This document shows positions 9,799 through 18,234 of a stretch of DNA of 64,000 nt, one piece after another; position 1 is the first letter of the stretch; every line of letters starts with the position of its first letter. The notes beneath the pieces are model-generated. The model worked only from the letters and a program-made list of their open reading frames with translations. It was not told the origin of the DNA and did not search any database. This DNA is from Rhizobium ruizarguesonis (GTDB lineage: Bacteria; Pseudomonadota; Alphaproteobacteria; Rhizobiales; Rhizobiaceae), in assembly GCF_012349115.1 (NCBI RefSeq), contig NZ_PQIG01000001.1, positions 186,001 to 250,000 on the forward strand, given 5' to 3'. Both the position numbers and the translations under genes were made by a program.

Positions 9799-11601
9799 AT
9801 GAGCACGCTTACCCGCTTCTCCGTTCAGCCGCTCTCGACCATGACCCGCCGTCTTGCGGATGTCGCCTCCGCTCGTCGCGAACCAGACCTGGTCATCCAG
9901 GGCGCGCGCGTCTTGTCCACCTATTCGGAGCGCTTTCTCGACGGACGGGAAGTCTGGATTTCGGGGGGCCGCATTGCGGCCGTGAAGCCGGCCGGCAGCT
10001 ACAGGGGCGCGAGCGCTAAGCTCTACGACGCCAAGGGCGGCATCATCGCGCCCGGCCTGGTCGATCCGCATATCCATATCGAATCCTCGATGGTGACGGC
10101 CTGCGCCTATGCCGAGGCGGCGCTCCTCAACGGCACGACGACGATCTTTTGCGACAGCCACGAGATCGGCAACGTGATGGACGTCGCCGGCGTCGAGGCC
10201 ATGCTCGAGGATGCACGGCAGGCGCCGCTGTCGATCTTCCTGACCGTACCGAGCACCGTGCCGGCGACGACGCCGGATCTGGAAACAGCCGGCGGCGACC
10301 TGACGCCGGACAAGATCGCGGCGCTGTTCGACAAATGGCCGGAAGCGGTGGCTCTCGGTGAGAAGATGGATTTCGTCCCCGTTGCGATGGGCGACGAGCG
10401 CAGCCATGCGATCCTGGCTGCAGCACTCGAGCGCGGCAGGCCGGTATCGGGCCATGTCTACGGACGAGAGTTCGTTGCCGCCTATGCCGCATCCGGCGTT
10501 ACCGACACGCATGAAGCCATAGACCGCGACATTGCCGACGACCTGCTGGAAGCCGGCGTGTGGATCTTCCTGCGCGGCGGCCCGCCGACGACTCCCTGGC
10601 ATTCGCTACCGCAGGCGATCAAGACGATCACCGAGCTCGGCGCTTCCCACAAGCGCGTCGCCGTCTGCACCGACGACCGTGATGCGGAGGATCTGCTCGC
10701 CTTCGGCCTGGACTGGGTAACGCGCGAAGCCGTGAAATACGGCATGAGGCCGGAACAGGCCTGGGCGATGGGTTCGCTGCACGGCGCGACGCGGTTCGGA
10801 ATGGAAGGTGAAATTGGCGGTCTCGGCGGCGGACGCCGCGCCGACCTGGTGCTTCTCACCGACGACCTTACGCCGGTCAGCACCTGGTATGGTGGCGAAC
10901 TCGTCGTCGACGGCAAGAAGATCACGCCGATCCTCGACGAAGCCCTGTCGAAACCGTACCGCTATCCGGATGCCGCCTACCACACGGTCAAGCTGCCAAA
11001 GAACCTCAAACTGACGCCGGACCTGCCAACGGAGACGGTCGTTGCTCATACGATCAAGACGGAGCTGCCTGGCATCACCCTCGGCCATGTCACCGTCACG
11101 CTGGAGCCGGCCAATGACTGGCAGGCGCATTTCGACAAGCACGACCTCTGCTTCGTGACAGTGGTGGAGCGTCACGGCAAGTCTGCCGGCAATGTCGCCC
11201 ACGGACTGCTCAACGGCTTCGGCCTCAGACAAGGCGCGGTCGCATCTTCGGTTGGCCACGACAGCCACAACATCATTGTCGCCGGCACCAATGCAGCGGA
11301 TATGCAGGTGGCGCTCGATGCGATCGCCGAAAGGCAGGGTGGCGTCTGTGTCGTCATGGATGGCAAGGTGACGGCCATGGTGCCACTGCCGATCGCCGGG
11401 CTTTTGTCCGACAAGCGCGTGCACCAGGTTGCCGACGAGGTAAAGGCCTTGAAGCTCGAATGGGAAAAGGCAGGCTGCACCATCGCCTATATGGGCTTCA
11501 ACCTCATCCCGCTATCGGTCATCCCGGAAATCCGGATAACCGACAAGGGTCTGGTGCTGGTGCCGGAAATGGTGATCTCGCCACTCTTCGAAAAGGCCTG
11601 A
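9799..11601 (+). CDS. ade: adenine deaminase
   Basis: A 600-residue amidohydrolase that converts adenine to hypoxanthine and ammonia in purine salvage and nitrogen scavenging. The metal-site signature '[13 protein letters not shown]' lies near residues 90-102, followed by 'DSHEIGNV' and a later '[11 protein letters not shown]', which match the Ade family. The C-terminal third ('[31 protein letters not shown]') is the second catalytic-type domain unique to this family. I chose the ATG at 9799 because GAGG lies 6 nt upstream; the frame extends further up without a better start. Length is normal to slightly long for the family. It converges on the MFS gene that follows. Confidence 0.94.
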   Translation: MSTLTRFSVQPLSTMTRRLADVASARREPDLVIQGARVLSTYSERFLDGREVWISGGRIAAVKPAGSYRGASAKLYDAKGGIIAPGLVDPHIHIESSMVTACAYAEAALLNGTTTIFCDSHEIGNVMDVAGVEAMLEDARQAPLSIFLTVPSTVPATTPDLETAGGDLTPDKIAALFDKWPEAVALGEKMDFVPVAMGDERSHAILAAALERGRPVSGHVYGREFVAAYAASGVTDTHEAIDRDIADDLLEAGVWIFLRGGPPTTPWHSLPQAIKTITELGASHKRVAVCTDDRDAEDLLAFGLDWVTREAVKYGMRPEQAWAMGSLHGATRFGMEGEIGGLGGGRRADLVLLTDDLTPVSTWYGGELVVDGKKITPILDEALSKPYRYPDAAYHTVKLPKNLKLTPDLPTETVVAHTIKTELPGITLGHVTVTLEPANDWQAHFDKHDLCFVTVVERHGKSAGNVAHGLLNGFGLRQGAVASSVGHDSHNIIVAGTNAADMQVALDAIAERQGGVCVVMDGKVTAMVPLPIAGLLSDKRVHQVADEVKALKLEWEKAGCTIAYMGFNLIPLSVIPEIRITDKGLVLVPEMVISPLFEKA

Positions 11602-11680
11602 CCGGCAAAAAACAGTGGGCGCGTGCGGCGAGGATGCCAACATATAATAGCGTTTGCGCCAAAGGCAGCCTCGGCAGACG

Positions 11681-12886
11681 CTACTCGGCCGGCACCCTCT
11701 GATCCTTCGGCAGCAAAATCGTCATCGCCGCCGCGACGGCGGCCGTGACTGCAACGGCGAGATAGATGCCGCTGAAACTCTCCGTCGATGTCTTGATCAC
11801 GCCGCCAAAGAAGTTCCCTGTAGTGCCGCCGATGCCTTGGAACACGGTGCAGATGCCCAAGACGGTCACCGCAAGGCGTGGCGTGGCGCGATGTGAGACG
11901 TAGGCCGGCAGCAGGCCATAGATCGGATAAAAGCCCAGCGAAAAGAAGATGCCTGACAGGATCGAGAGCTCCATCGAGGGATCGAGGACGACGAGGGCGC
12001 CGGCGGCGAGGAAGCTTGAGTAACAGGCTAGCATGGCATAGCGCGATCCGAGGCGCGACGATATTGTGCCGATGGCGAAGCCTGCGCCGATCCCCACGGC
12101 CCCGATCGTTGCCCAGAGCCAGGAGGCAAAGCCGACGGAATAGCCGAGTTCCTCGCGCAGGAACGGCGACAGGTAGGTGAGATAGGGATAGGGCATCAGG
12201 CCGTTGATGAAGCCGAGCGCGAAGATCAGCGCCACCCATGGCATGATGGAGCGCAGGCTTGCTGAAGCGCCGGCAGTTGACGCGAGCGTTTCGTGACTTG
12301 TCCCGCCGTCGAAGAGGCCGGCCCGCCCGAAGAGGATGTGGGTGACAATGGCCAGTGTGATCGTGGCGGCGCCTGTGAGATACCAGACCATCTGCCAGTG
12401 ACCGCTTCCGGCGTATGCCGCCACGAGTGCGCTGTTGATGAGGACGCCAAAGGCCGGGGCGCTGGAGATCAGGCTCATGGCAAAGCCGCGTTGTTCTGCT
12501 CTCACCACCCGCGAGGCGAGGTTAATCATCGGCACGAAGGTCGATGCGCCCGTCGCGCCGGCGACCATCAGCAGGCCGGCAACAATATAGAGATTGTCGA
12601 TGATGGGGATGCCCGACAGGCAAAGCCCACAGAGCGACACGGACGCCACCACCGTCCGTGCGGCACCGATGCGATGGACGAGCCAGGTACCGAGCACGGC
12701 AAATGCCACCGTGGAAAACTGGACCAAGCCGGTGACAGTGCCGACGAACGCATAGTCGAAGGCAAGATCTTTCCGCATGTCGGGGATGATCTGGGGAAAC
12801 AGGCTGAGGCCGAAGCCGTAACACGTGGCGACGCAGGCGATCATGACGGCGACGAGAACGTTACCCGGGAGACGCACGCTAGTCAT
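11681..12886 (-). CDS. MFS transporter (YbfB/OFA-like), substrate unknown
   Basis: A 401-residue integral membrane protein with about twelve hydrophobic segments split by a central loop (residues about 190-215, GGTSHETLASTAGASAS). N-terminal segments such as 'GFGLSLFPQIIPDMRKDLAF' and 'GTWLVHRIGAARTVV' follow the MFS layout. Nothing in the sequence fixes the substrate. It ends 80 bp from the convergent adenine deaminase gene, so a purine substrate is possible but unsupported. The ATG at 12886 lacks a strong Shine-Dalgarno sequence. Confidence 0.85.
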   Translation of the reverse strand: MTSVRLPGNVLVAVMIACVATCYGFGLSLFPQIIPDMRKDLAFDYAFVGTVTGLVQFSTVAFAVLGTWLVHRIGAARTVVASVSLCGLCLSGIPIIDNLYIVAGLLMVAGATGASTFVPMINLASRVVRAEQRGFAMSLISSAPAFGVLINSALVAAYAGSGHWQMVWYLTGAATITLAIVTHILFGRAGLFDGGTSHETLASTAGASASLRSIMPWVALIFALGFINGLMPYPYLTYLSPFLREELGYSVGFASWLWATIGAVGIGAGFAIGTISSRLGSRYAMLACYSSFLAAGALVVLDPSMELSILSGIFFSLGFYPIYGLLPAYVSHRATPRLAVTVLGICTVFQGIGGTTGNFFGGVIKTSTESFSGIYLAVAVTAAVAAAMTILLPKDQRVPAE

Positions 12887-13076
12887 GATGATCGGCCTCT
12901 GTTGGCATCGCGGTCACGCCTGTTCGACACGATGATCATCTAGCATGGGCAGCCGGCGGACTGTCGGGTCTGCGACGCCGGCTGCCGATATTGCCGGCAC
13001 TCGAGTTCACCGGAGGCTTCGGCCATATAATGCGTCTCGAGCCATGGTGGCAAAATACCTGACAGTCAGCAGTCGT

Positions 13077-13316
13077 TCAGTGCCGCGTGCCGGGCAGAAA
13101 ACTGTCCTGATCGTTTGCCTGGGAGAGGGATACGCCGCTTCCATCCAGGTCCTGCAGCAGGGCGCCCAGCGCAAGATCCAGGCAATAGGCAGAGAATTCG
13201 GCGTTCAGCTCCCTGGCGTTCTCTCGGGCATAGGCGACCAGCCTGGCGAGTGATGCCAGCTCCTTGAGCTCTTCCTCACTCTTCCGCGTGACTGTTGCTT
13301 CGGCTGTTTCGTGCAT
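13077..13316 (-). CDS. small hypothetical protein, 79 aa (copy A)
   Basis: Starts at the ATG for MHETAEA, which has GGGGGA 7 nt upstream; a longer in-frame start reaches 13358. The protein is largely helical and charged (KSEEELKELASLARLVAYAR...LNAEFSAYCLDLALGALLQDLD), with no signal peptide or membrane segment, and could be a small helical-hairpin protein. It is a near copy of the gene at 17660-17944 and differs mainly at the C-terminus, where a stop truncates it after PGTRH. No family was recognised. Copy B precedes nothing but the sRNA region; copy A precedes the MFS gene. Confidence 0.6.
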   Translation of the reverse strand: MHETAEATVTRKSEEELKELASLARLVAYARENARELNAEFSAYCLDLALGALLQDLDGSGVSLSQANDQDSFLPGTRH

Positions 13317-13441
13317 CTGAGTGTTCCCCCGGCTTCCTTTGCCGGCACATGCCGACAAAGCGGAGACAGCTTAGTCCTCTTCAAGGAAGGACGCGCGTGA
13401 CACGGGCGTGACAGGACTTTCCCGCCGTTCGGAACCAGATC

Positions 13442-13606
13442 TCAGAAACCGGCCCGCGCAGCGCCTCACGATACTGCTCCTTCTGCCACTGCTCCTTGAA
13501 GGGAACGACGGAAAGCCATTTGTCGACATCGAAATCCGGATAGATCGCGCGCACCTTGCGCCTATAGAGACGCGCATTTTTCGTATCGCCGAGCATGGCC
13601 CAGCAG
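13442..13606 (-). pseudogene. 3' remnant of the SARP/TPR regulator gene
   Basis: Translated on the reverse strand this reads CWAMLGDTKNARLYRRKVRA followed by IYPDFDVDKWLSVVPFKEQW, nearly identical to the last 55 residues of the 645-residue regulator at 18069-20006. The upstream 590 codons are absent. A single-base deletion near the 3' end (GGCCCGCGCAG against GGCCCGGCGCAG in the intact copy) also shifts the terminal residues. It is a by-product of the local duplication and not a functional gene. Confidence 0.85.
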
Positions 13607-13804
13607 CCGTGCTCGGGAATGTGTGAAGCCGGCAGCCGGAAGGCGGCCAAGGCCCGCCAGACGCCAAAACCACGCAGTCATCGTTCCAGGTCGAATAGTG
13701 CTTGCGTTCGGGATATGATTTTCTATTATTTTAGTAGAGAATTATGCGACTGGTCGGATCGGGCGAATTTAGATCGACCGGTCCAACGCAGAAGGAGCCG
13801 ATGA

Positions 13805-15181
13805 ATGACTCTTCTCTCGTCACGTTCTTCGAATTCGAAGAGCCAGGATGCGGACCACCTCGCAAGGATTGCGATTGTCGGCCGAGGCTTCACGGGGATC
13901 ATGACCGCAATCGCTCTTTTCAAAAGAGTTGATCGGCCTTTCCATCTGGTGATGTTCGATCCGCGAGCAAAGATAGATATCGGCGAGGGCATAAGTCAGC
14001 CCGCGTCGACGGTGCTGACCAGCCGCGTTCGCGACCTTTCCGTTGATCCCGAGCTGCCGGACGATTTTCGCCGGTGGCTCGAAACCGATGACACGTGGCG
14101 CGATCGGCTGATCTCGGATCCTGCCGGTCTCGAACACGCCTTTGTGCCGGGAGAAATCTTCAGCACCTATGTGTACAAACGCTTCGCCGAAGCCCTGGCC
14201 GGTCGGCCTGATGTCATCGTCCAATTTGGCTCGGATACTGTAACGGCGATCGATAGGCATCTGGACGGAGGCTATTCCGTATTCCTTGGAGCGGAGCAGC
14301 GAACCCGCTTTGACGCGGTGTTTCTCGCCACTGGTTACGGGATGCGGGAAAATTCGGAGGCGGCGCCTGCCGGTGGAGCGCAAAGCGCCGTCGTGATCGG
14401 CGGCGGCATCCACGCGGTCGACAGGGCGCTCGGACTGCTGGCGGACGCCAAGATTTCCCATGTCACGTTGATCTCGGAATCGGGCTTCCTGCCTCAGTCG
14501 CATGCTCCCGCCGCCGTCGGAGCTATTGTCACCGACCAACCCATGCCGGGGACGCTACGCGGCGCGTTCCGTTTCCTGCGTGAGGCCGCCGGCAAAGCCG
14601 ATCTGGAAGGTTCGGGATGGCAAGGCATTATGAACGGGTTTCGTTCGCGTGCGCGCGACCTCTGGGCGGGATTGACGCCGGAAGAGCGGGCGCGGTTCAA
14701 ACGCCACGTCAAGGCCATTTACGACAGTCATCGCAACCGCTTGCCGCCGGAGCACTATCAGCGCCTGCATCATGCGATCGCCAGCGGCGCGATCGCCGTG
14801 AGGAAGGGAAAAGTGAATTGCATCGCCACGAACGGCGTGCTGTTTTCAGGCCCGGCCGGGCTCGAGGTCCTTCCCGCGGACCTGACGATAGACTGCCGCT
14901 TCCGGCCGTCCGGGACCGATAGCCCGCTTGTCCGTTCGCTTATCGTTGCGGGGCTTGCAAGGCGTGACGAACTCGAGATCGGTATCGTCGTAGATGAATG
15001 CGGGCGGACCAAGGCGAGCGCGTTACATGGGCTGTTCGCAATGGGACCGCTCGGCCTGGGCAGCCTTCCGGATATCGATCTGGTGCCTCAGATCGTCTTG
15101 CAAAGCCATGCGGCTGCGTCGTTGCTCAGCAGCTGGATTGGTGACGTGGCCAAAAGCGCAGCACGTCGTCAAAGCCTGTGA
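13805..15181 (+). CDS. FAD/NAD(P)-binding protein (NAD_binding_9 type)
   Basis: A 458-residue protein with an N-terminal dinucleotide-binding fold ('IAIVGRGFTGIMTAIAL', residues about 22-38), a second nucleotide-binding stretch 'AVVIGGGIHAVDRAL' near 200, and 'VFLATGYG' between them. This layout resembles the FAD-NAD(P)-binding family related to N-hydroxylating or flavin monooxygenases. GAAGGAG lies 7 nt before the ATG at 13805; an overlapping ATG at 13801 is in another frame. It is divergent from the tauD pseudogene. Such FAD proteins occur near taurine/sulfonate genes in rhizobia, so an oxidative role in organosulfur use is plausible but inferred. Confidence 0.8.
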   Translation: MTLLSSRSSNSKSQDADHLARIAIVGRGFTGIMTAIALFKRVDRPFHLVMFDPRAKIDIGEGISQPASTVLTSRVRDLSVDPELPDDFRRWLETDDTWRDRLISDPAGLEHAFVPGEIFSTYVYKRFAEALAGRPDVIVQFGSDTVTAIDRHLDGGYSVFLGAEQRTRFDAVFLATGYGMRENSEAAPAGGAQSAVVIGGGIHAVDRALGLLADAKISHVTLISESGFLPQSHAPAAVGAIVTDQPMPGTLRGAFRFLREAAGKADLEGSGWQGIMNGFRSRARDLWAGLTPEERARFKRHVKAIYDSHRNRLPPEHYQRLHHAIASGAIAVRKGKVNCIATNGVLFSGPAGLEVLPADLTIDCRFRPSGTDSPLVRSLIVAGLARRDELEIGIVVDECGRTKASALHGLFAMGPLGLGSLPDIDLVPQIVLQSHAAASLLSSWIGDVAKSAARRQSL

Positions 15182-15376
15182 CGACGTGTGAAAGTCCCAA
15201 CCTGTGAATGGATGGCAACAGCTGACCAATGCTGCATCGCCGCGCTGGGCGATGCAGCGGGTCGCGAATGGGGCGCCGTCAGGCTGTTCGCGATGCCTGG
15301 ATGACTGTCGGTGGCGCAAGCGGCGGCAGGCGCCGCGGCATATGAAGCTGCATGGTCGCCCCCTGTCCGGCCGCGC

Positions 15377-16309
15377 TTACGCGGCCTTTGCTTTCGGCTT
15401 GGCGGCCTTGACGTGGGTTATGCTGCGGCGGCCGTCGACGCTGACGGGGACGTCGCCGTCAACAGTGGCGCGGCGCACGACCCGGTGCTGGTCGCCGTAG
15501 TCGTTGACAGCATAGTGCTGGGTCGCGCGATTATCCCAGATCGCCACATCCCCGGCTCTCCAGCGCCAGCGCACGGTATTTTCCGGGGCGGTAACGTAGG
15601 ACTGGAACACCTCGTAGAGTTTCGCGGAGTCGCTTTTCGACAAGCCGACCAGGCGCTGAACGAAATTGCCGAGCAGCAGCGATCTTTCGCCGGTTTCGGG
15701 ATGGACACGCACGACCGGATGCTCGGTCTCGTAGATGGTCGAGGTGTGAAAACGTCCTCGAAATGCTTCTTCTCTTCAGCGGTGGCACGAGGGCGCACGG
15801 CTGCGTAGTCATAGGCATTGCTGTGAATGGCCCATAAATTGTCCGCCAGCAATTTGAGCGATGCCGGCAGACTTTCGTATGCGGCATGGGTGTTGGACCA
15901 GATCGTATCACCTCCAGCTGCCGGAATGACGACGCCGCGAAGGACCGAGAATTTAGGATAGGCATCCACGAAGGTGACATCTGTGTGCCATTGGTCCGCC
16001 CTGCCGCCGCCGCGGCTGGAATCGAGATTGAGGATGGAGGCCGTGCCGGTCACCGGACCCTGGGTTGGATGAGGCACAAGGTCGCCCAGGCGGCGTGCGA
16101 ATAATTCCTGTTGGGCATCGTCAAGATGTTCCTGGTCGCGGAAGAAGACGACCTTGTGTTTCAGGAGAAGCTGGTTGATGGCCGCCACCGTTGCATCCGA
16201 AAGGTCTCCGCCGAGGCGGATACCCCTGATTTCGGCGCCGACGCGGCCAGTCAGCGGCACCGACATCGGACTCGGGAATGATCTGATTGACGAGAACTGG
16301 ATTGCTCAT
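15377..16309 (-). pseudogene. tauD: TauD/TfdA-family dioxygenase, frameshifted
   Basis: Fe(II)/2-oxoglutarate dioxygenases of this family release sulfite from taurine and similar substrates. All parts of the protein are present but in different frames. The start MSNPVLVNQIIPES (ATG 16309, AGGAGA upstream) is out of frame with the main body that opens at 16266 (MSVPLTGRVGAEIRG). The body contains the HTD iron-binding pair (QWHTDVTFV). The frame breaks again near 15745, after HFEDVFT; the expected continuation [20 protein letters not shown], with the distal His/Arg region (GDQHRVVRR), runs in another frame to the stop at 15377. At least one and probably two indels disable it, unless they are sequencing errors. 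The internal ATG at 16266 could be the true start, leaving one frameshift. Confidence 0.8.
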
Positions 16310-16425
16310 GGAAATCTCCTGGTTGATCTTGGAAGAAGACGGCAAGTCACATGCGCCGAGCGAAGCATCCGCCGGGCGTTCGAAAATCTCATTGTCAAAA
16401 TCGACAGGGCGATGGAACGATATAA

Positions 16426-16442
16426 TCTATGAAATCCATAGA
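16426..16442. promoter_or_regulatory. inverted repeat in the tauD upstream region
   Basis: TCTATG and CATAGA separated by 5 nt, embedded in an AT-rich patch (16418-16458) that contrasts with the GC-rich surroundings. It lies about 117 bp upstream of the tauD start. Similar AT-rich, CTAT/ATAG-containing patches precede the FAD gene (13710-13742) and the FMN reductase gene (22200-22215). A LysR-type sulfur regulator site is a reasonable guess, but there is no direct evidence. Confidence 0.35.
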
Positions 16443-17025
16443 TAGAATTTTCTAATTTTGGCCGCTTGCCCGAAACAGCCGCCTTCGATAGCCTCTTCTT
16501 CCCAACGAATTCCTCACTTGGGGCCTTCAGCGATGCATCGTTTCACCGAAGGCACTGGAGCGCTTCCGCAAATCAGGGTCCGCAGACCAGCAGTGCCTTG
16601 GCCAACCGGTTTTGTTCAGCAAGACGCTCAGCGTGGCAGGGATCCTGCTTGTTTCTTCGGAGAATTTAGGCCCCGATATCGTCACGCCGTGGCGTTGGGA
16701 TATGCCGCTCAGCGCTTCCGTCCGGATATGTCGGATACTTCGGGCGCTTGGCACTCAACACGTGCCATCAAGAACTGTTCGCAGCATCGGGTTCACTCTG
16801 TGACGCGAGACACGAACTCCGTCGATCCGACGGCTTTCACCTCCGCGGCTTAAAAAAGAGATTATTCGCCCAAAAAAGAAACAGCCTATGCGTTCATCGC
16901 ATAGCTGAGGTGAGAGATTGTCGCTGTTTTAAACCGATTGAACCTCCTATATTCCAATCATCGAAACGACGCCGGAGCCAAGCAAGGTTGCTGACGTCAG
17001 ACAGCCCTCAGGAAAGGGGATTATC
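16443..17025. other. non-coding stretch upstream of the DUF1127 gene
   Basis: Several open frames of 60-130 codons exist here, but they have implausible composition, no ribosome sites and conflict with each other, so I call no gene. The 3' part (16850-17025) is AT-richer. It holds a perfect short hairpin, CTATGCG-TTCAT-CGCATAG (16886-16904), in what is probably the leader or promoter region of the DUF1127 gene. A GGAAAGGGG ribosome site sits just before the ATG at 17026. No clear sigma-70 or heat-shock promoter could be assigned. Confidence 0.5.
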
Positions 17026-17172
17026 ATGAACGTAGCACGCTCTTTCAACAACTGGCGCAAGTTCCGTCAGACCGTCACCGAACTCGGCCGCATGTCCAGC
17101 CGTGAGTTGCAGGACCTCGGTATCGACCGCGCTGACATCCGCAGCGTTGCCCGCGCATCGATCGCGCGCTAA
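17026..17172 (+). CDS. DUF1127 small protein (CcaF1-like), 48 aa
   Basis: The protein is 48 residues, very basic, and contains the DUF1127 core WRKFRQTVTELGRMSSRELQ followed by DLGIDRADI and a C-terminal VARASIAR. A GGAAAGGGG ribosome site lies about 8 nt upstream. DUF1127 proteins are abundant in Alphaproteobacteria. The Rhodobacter member CcaF1 binds RNA and influences processing of the CcsR sRNAs encoded just downstream of it. Here too a tandem array of CCTCCTCCC hairpins follows at 17350-17503, so the same functional pairing is likely. A terminator follows the stop codon by 31 bp. Confidence 0.9.
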   Translation: MNVARSFNNWRKFRQTVTELGRMSSRELQDLGIDRADIRSVARASIAR

Positions 17173-17203
17173 TCGCACAGCATTTGATATCGAACGCCGC
17201 TTG

Positions 17204-17230
17204 ACGCCCGCTCCTGATGCGGGCGTTTTT
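17204..17230 (+). terminator. Rho-independent terminator after the DUF1127 gene
   Basis: Perfect 8-bp stem ACGCCCGC / GCGGGCGT with a 7-nt loop followed by a T-run. It should end most DUF1127 transcripts before the sRNA array, although read-through or processing may link the two. Confidence 0.85.
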
Positions 17231-17314
17231 GTGGCTGAGCTCGTTGGGGTCCTCGTTCGTATTGTAAGCCTTCCGCCTTGTATTCCTTGCATAGCTGCAG
17301 TGCAGCATAAGACA

Positions 17315-17342
17315 TTGGCACCATCCATGGTCGGTGTATAAT
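17315..17342 (+). promoter_or_regulatory. sigma-70-type promoter of the sRNA array
   Basis: TTGGCA (17315-17320), a 16-nt spacer and a perfect TATAAT (17337-17342). The expected start point is near 17350, immediately before the first hairpin of the array. Confidence 0.65.
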
Positions 17343-17349
17343 CAGACCC

Positions 17350-17503
17350 ATCGAAGCAATGCACCTCCTCCCGCAAAGCTTCGACTTTCAGACGGCCCAC
17401 TCCTCCTCCCAAGGGACGTCTGTCGGAACAGCGGCACTCCTCCTCCCAGTCGCTGTTCGGTTTTCAGAAAGCCTGCCGCACCTCCTCCCGCGGCAGGCTT
17501 TTT
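17350..17503 (+). ncRNA. tandem cuckoo/CcsR-type sRNA array: four hairpins with CCUCCUCCC loops
   Basis: Four consecutive stem-loops each expose the anti-Shine-Dalgarno motif CCTCCTCCC in the loop. Their stems are TCGAAGC/GCTTCGA (17351-17384), CAGACG/CGTCTG (17389-17422), GAACAGCG/CGCTGTTC (17426-17458) and AGCCTGCCGC/GCGGCAGGCT (17470-17499). The last is followed by TTTTT and serves as the terminator. The motif copies are at 17364, 17402, 17439 and 17481. The loop-displayed motif, tandem arrangement and upstream DUF1127 gene match the cuckoo RNA family (CcsR1-4 of Rhodobacter) and resemble the rhizobial alpha-r14 sRNAs. These regulate mRNAs through base-pairing, often under stress. The array has its own promoter and may be processed into single-hairpin RNAs. 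Confidence 0.85.
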
Positions 17504-17659
17504 CGTATGCCGAACCTTCCCTGTTGCGGATCGAGTGCGACTGTTCCAACGTCGCGTCACTCCACTCATCTGGACCCGTCGTCCTTTGGAATCGGTTGGG
17601 GGCCACTGGAAAACCCAGGAGGCCGGCGAAATTCTTGATCCGGCTGCCTCCCTCGATCA

Positions 17660-17944
17660 TCAGATGCGTTTCGAGCCATAATGGCAAAACACCTCGGCGG
17701 TCGGTCCGTGCCGCATGCCGGGCAGAAAACTGTCCTGAACGTTTGCCTGAGACAGGGACATGCCGCTTCTATCCAGGTCCTGCAGCAAGGCGCCCAGCGC
17801 AAGGTCCAGGCAATAGGCGGAGAATTCAGCGTTCAGCTGCCTGGCGGTCTCTCGGGCATAGGCGACCAGCCTGGCGAGCGAGGCCAGCTCCTTGAGCTCT
17901 TCCTCACTCTTCTGGGTGGTGGTTGCTTCGGCTGTTTCGTGCAT
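17660..17944 (-). CDS. small hypothetical protein, 94 aa (copy B)
   Basis: Starts at the ATG for MHETAEA with GGGGGA upstream, as in copy A. The first 76 residues are nearly the same as copy A: a charged helical region KSEEELKELASLARLVAYAR, then AEFSAYCLDLALGALLQDLD. This copy continues about 15 residues further (PTAEVFCHYGSKRI). It lies downstream of the SARP/TPR regulator on the same strand (124 bp gap) and may be read from its transcript. No known domain was recognised and it is cytoplasmic by appearance. Confidence 0.65.
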   Translation of the reverse strand: MHETAEATTTQKSEEELKELASLARLVAYARETARQLNAEFSAYCLDLALGALLQDLDRSGMSLSQANVQDSFLPGMRHGPTAEVFCHYGSKRI

Positions 17945-18234
17945 CTGAGTGTTCCCCCGGCTTATCTTTCCAGGGCATGCCGACAAAGCGGAGACAGCTC
18001 AATCGCCTTGAACGAAAGACGCGCGTGACGCAGGCGTGACAGGACTTCCCGGCGTTCAGAACCAGATCTCAGAAACCGGCCCGGCGCAGCGCCTCACGAT
18101 ACTGCTCCTTCTGCCACTGCTCCTTGAAGGGAACGACGGAAAGCCATTTGTCGACGTCGAAGTCCGGATAGATCTCGCGCACCTTGCGCATATAGAGACG
18201 CGCATTTTTCATATCGCCGAGCATGGCCCAGCAG
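17664..18234. repeat. direct duplication, copy B (partner 13030-13606)
   Basis: Contains the second small gene and the 3' end of the intact SARP/TPR regulator. This copy is likely ancestral because the regulator is complete here. See copy A for the limits of similarity. Confidence 0.9.

Larger units (their letters stand above)
13030..13606. repeat. direct duplication, copy A (partner 17664-18234)
   Basis: This segment matches 17664-18234 in the same orientation almost base for base, at roughly 90% by eye and with a few small indels. It covers the small gene at 13077-13316, its leader, and the last about 165 nt of the SARP/TPR regulator gene. Similarity starts at ATGCGT(C/T)TCGAGCCAT and stops after GCATGGCCCAGCAG. 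The two copies lie about 4.6 kb apart and bracket the FAD protein, broken tauD, DUF1127 and sRNA region. Confidence 0.9.

Noticed and set aside
16466..16853. Several overlapping frames of 60-130 codons before the DUF1127 gene
   Set aside because: They conflict with each other, lack ribosome sites and have implausible composition.
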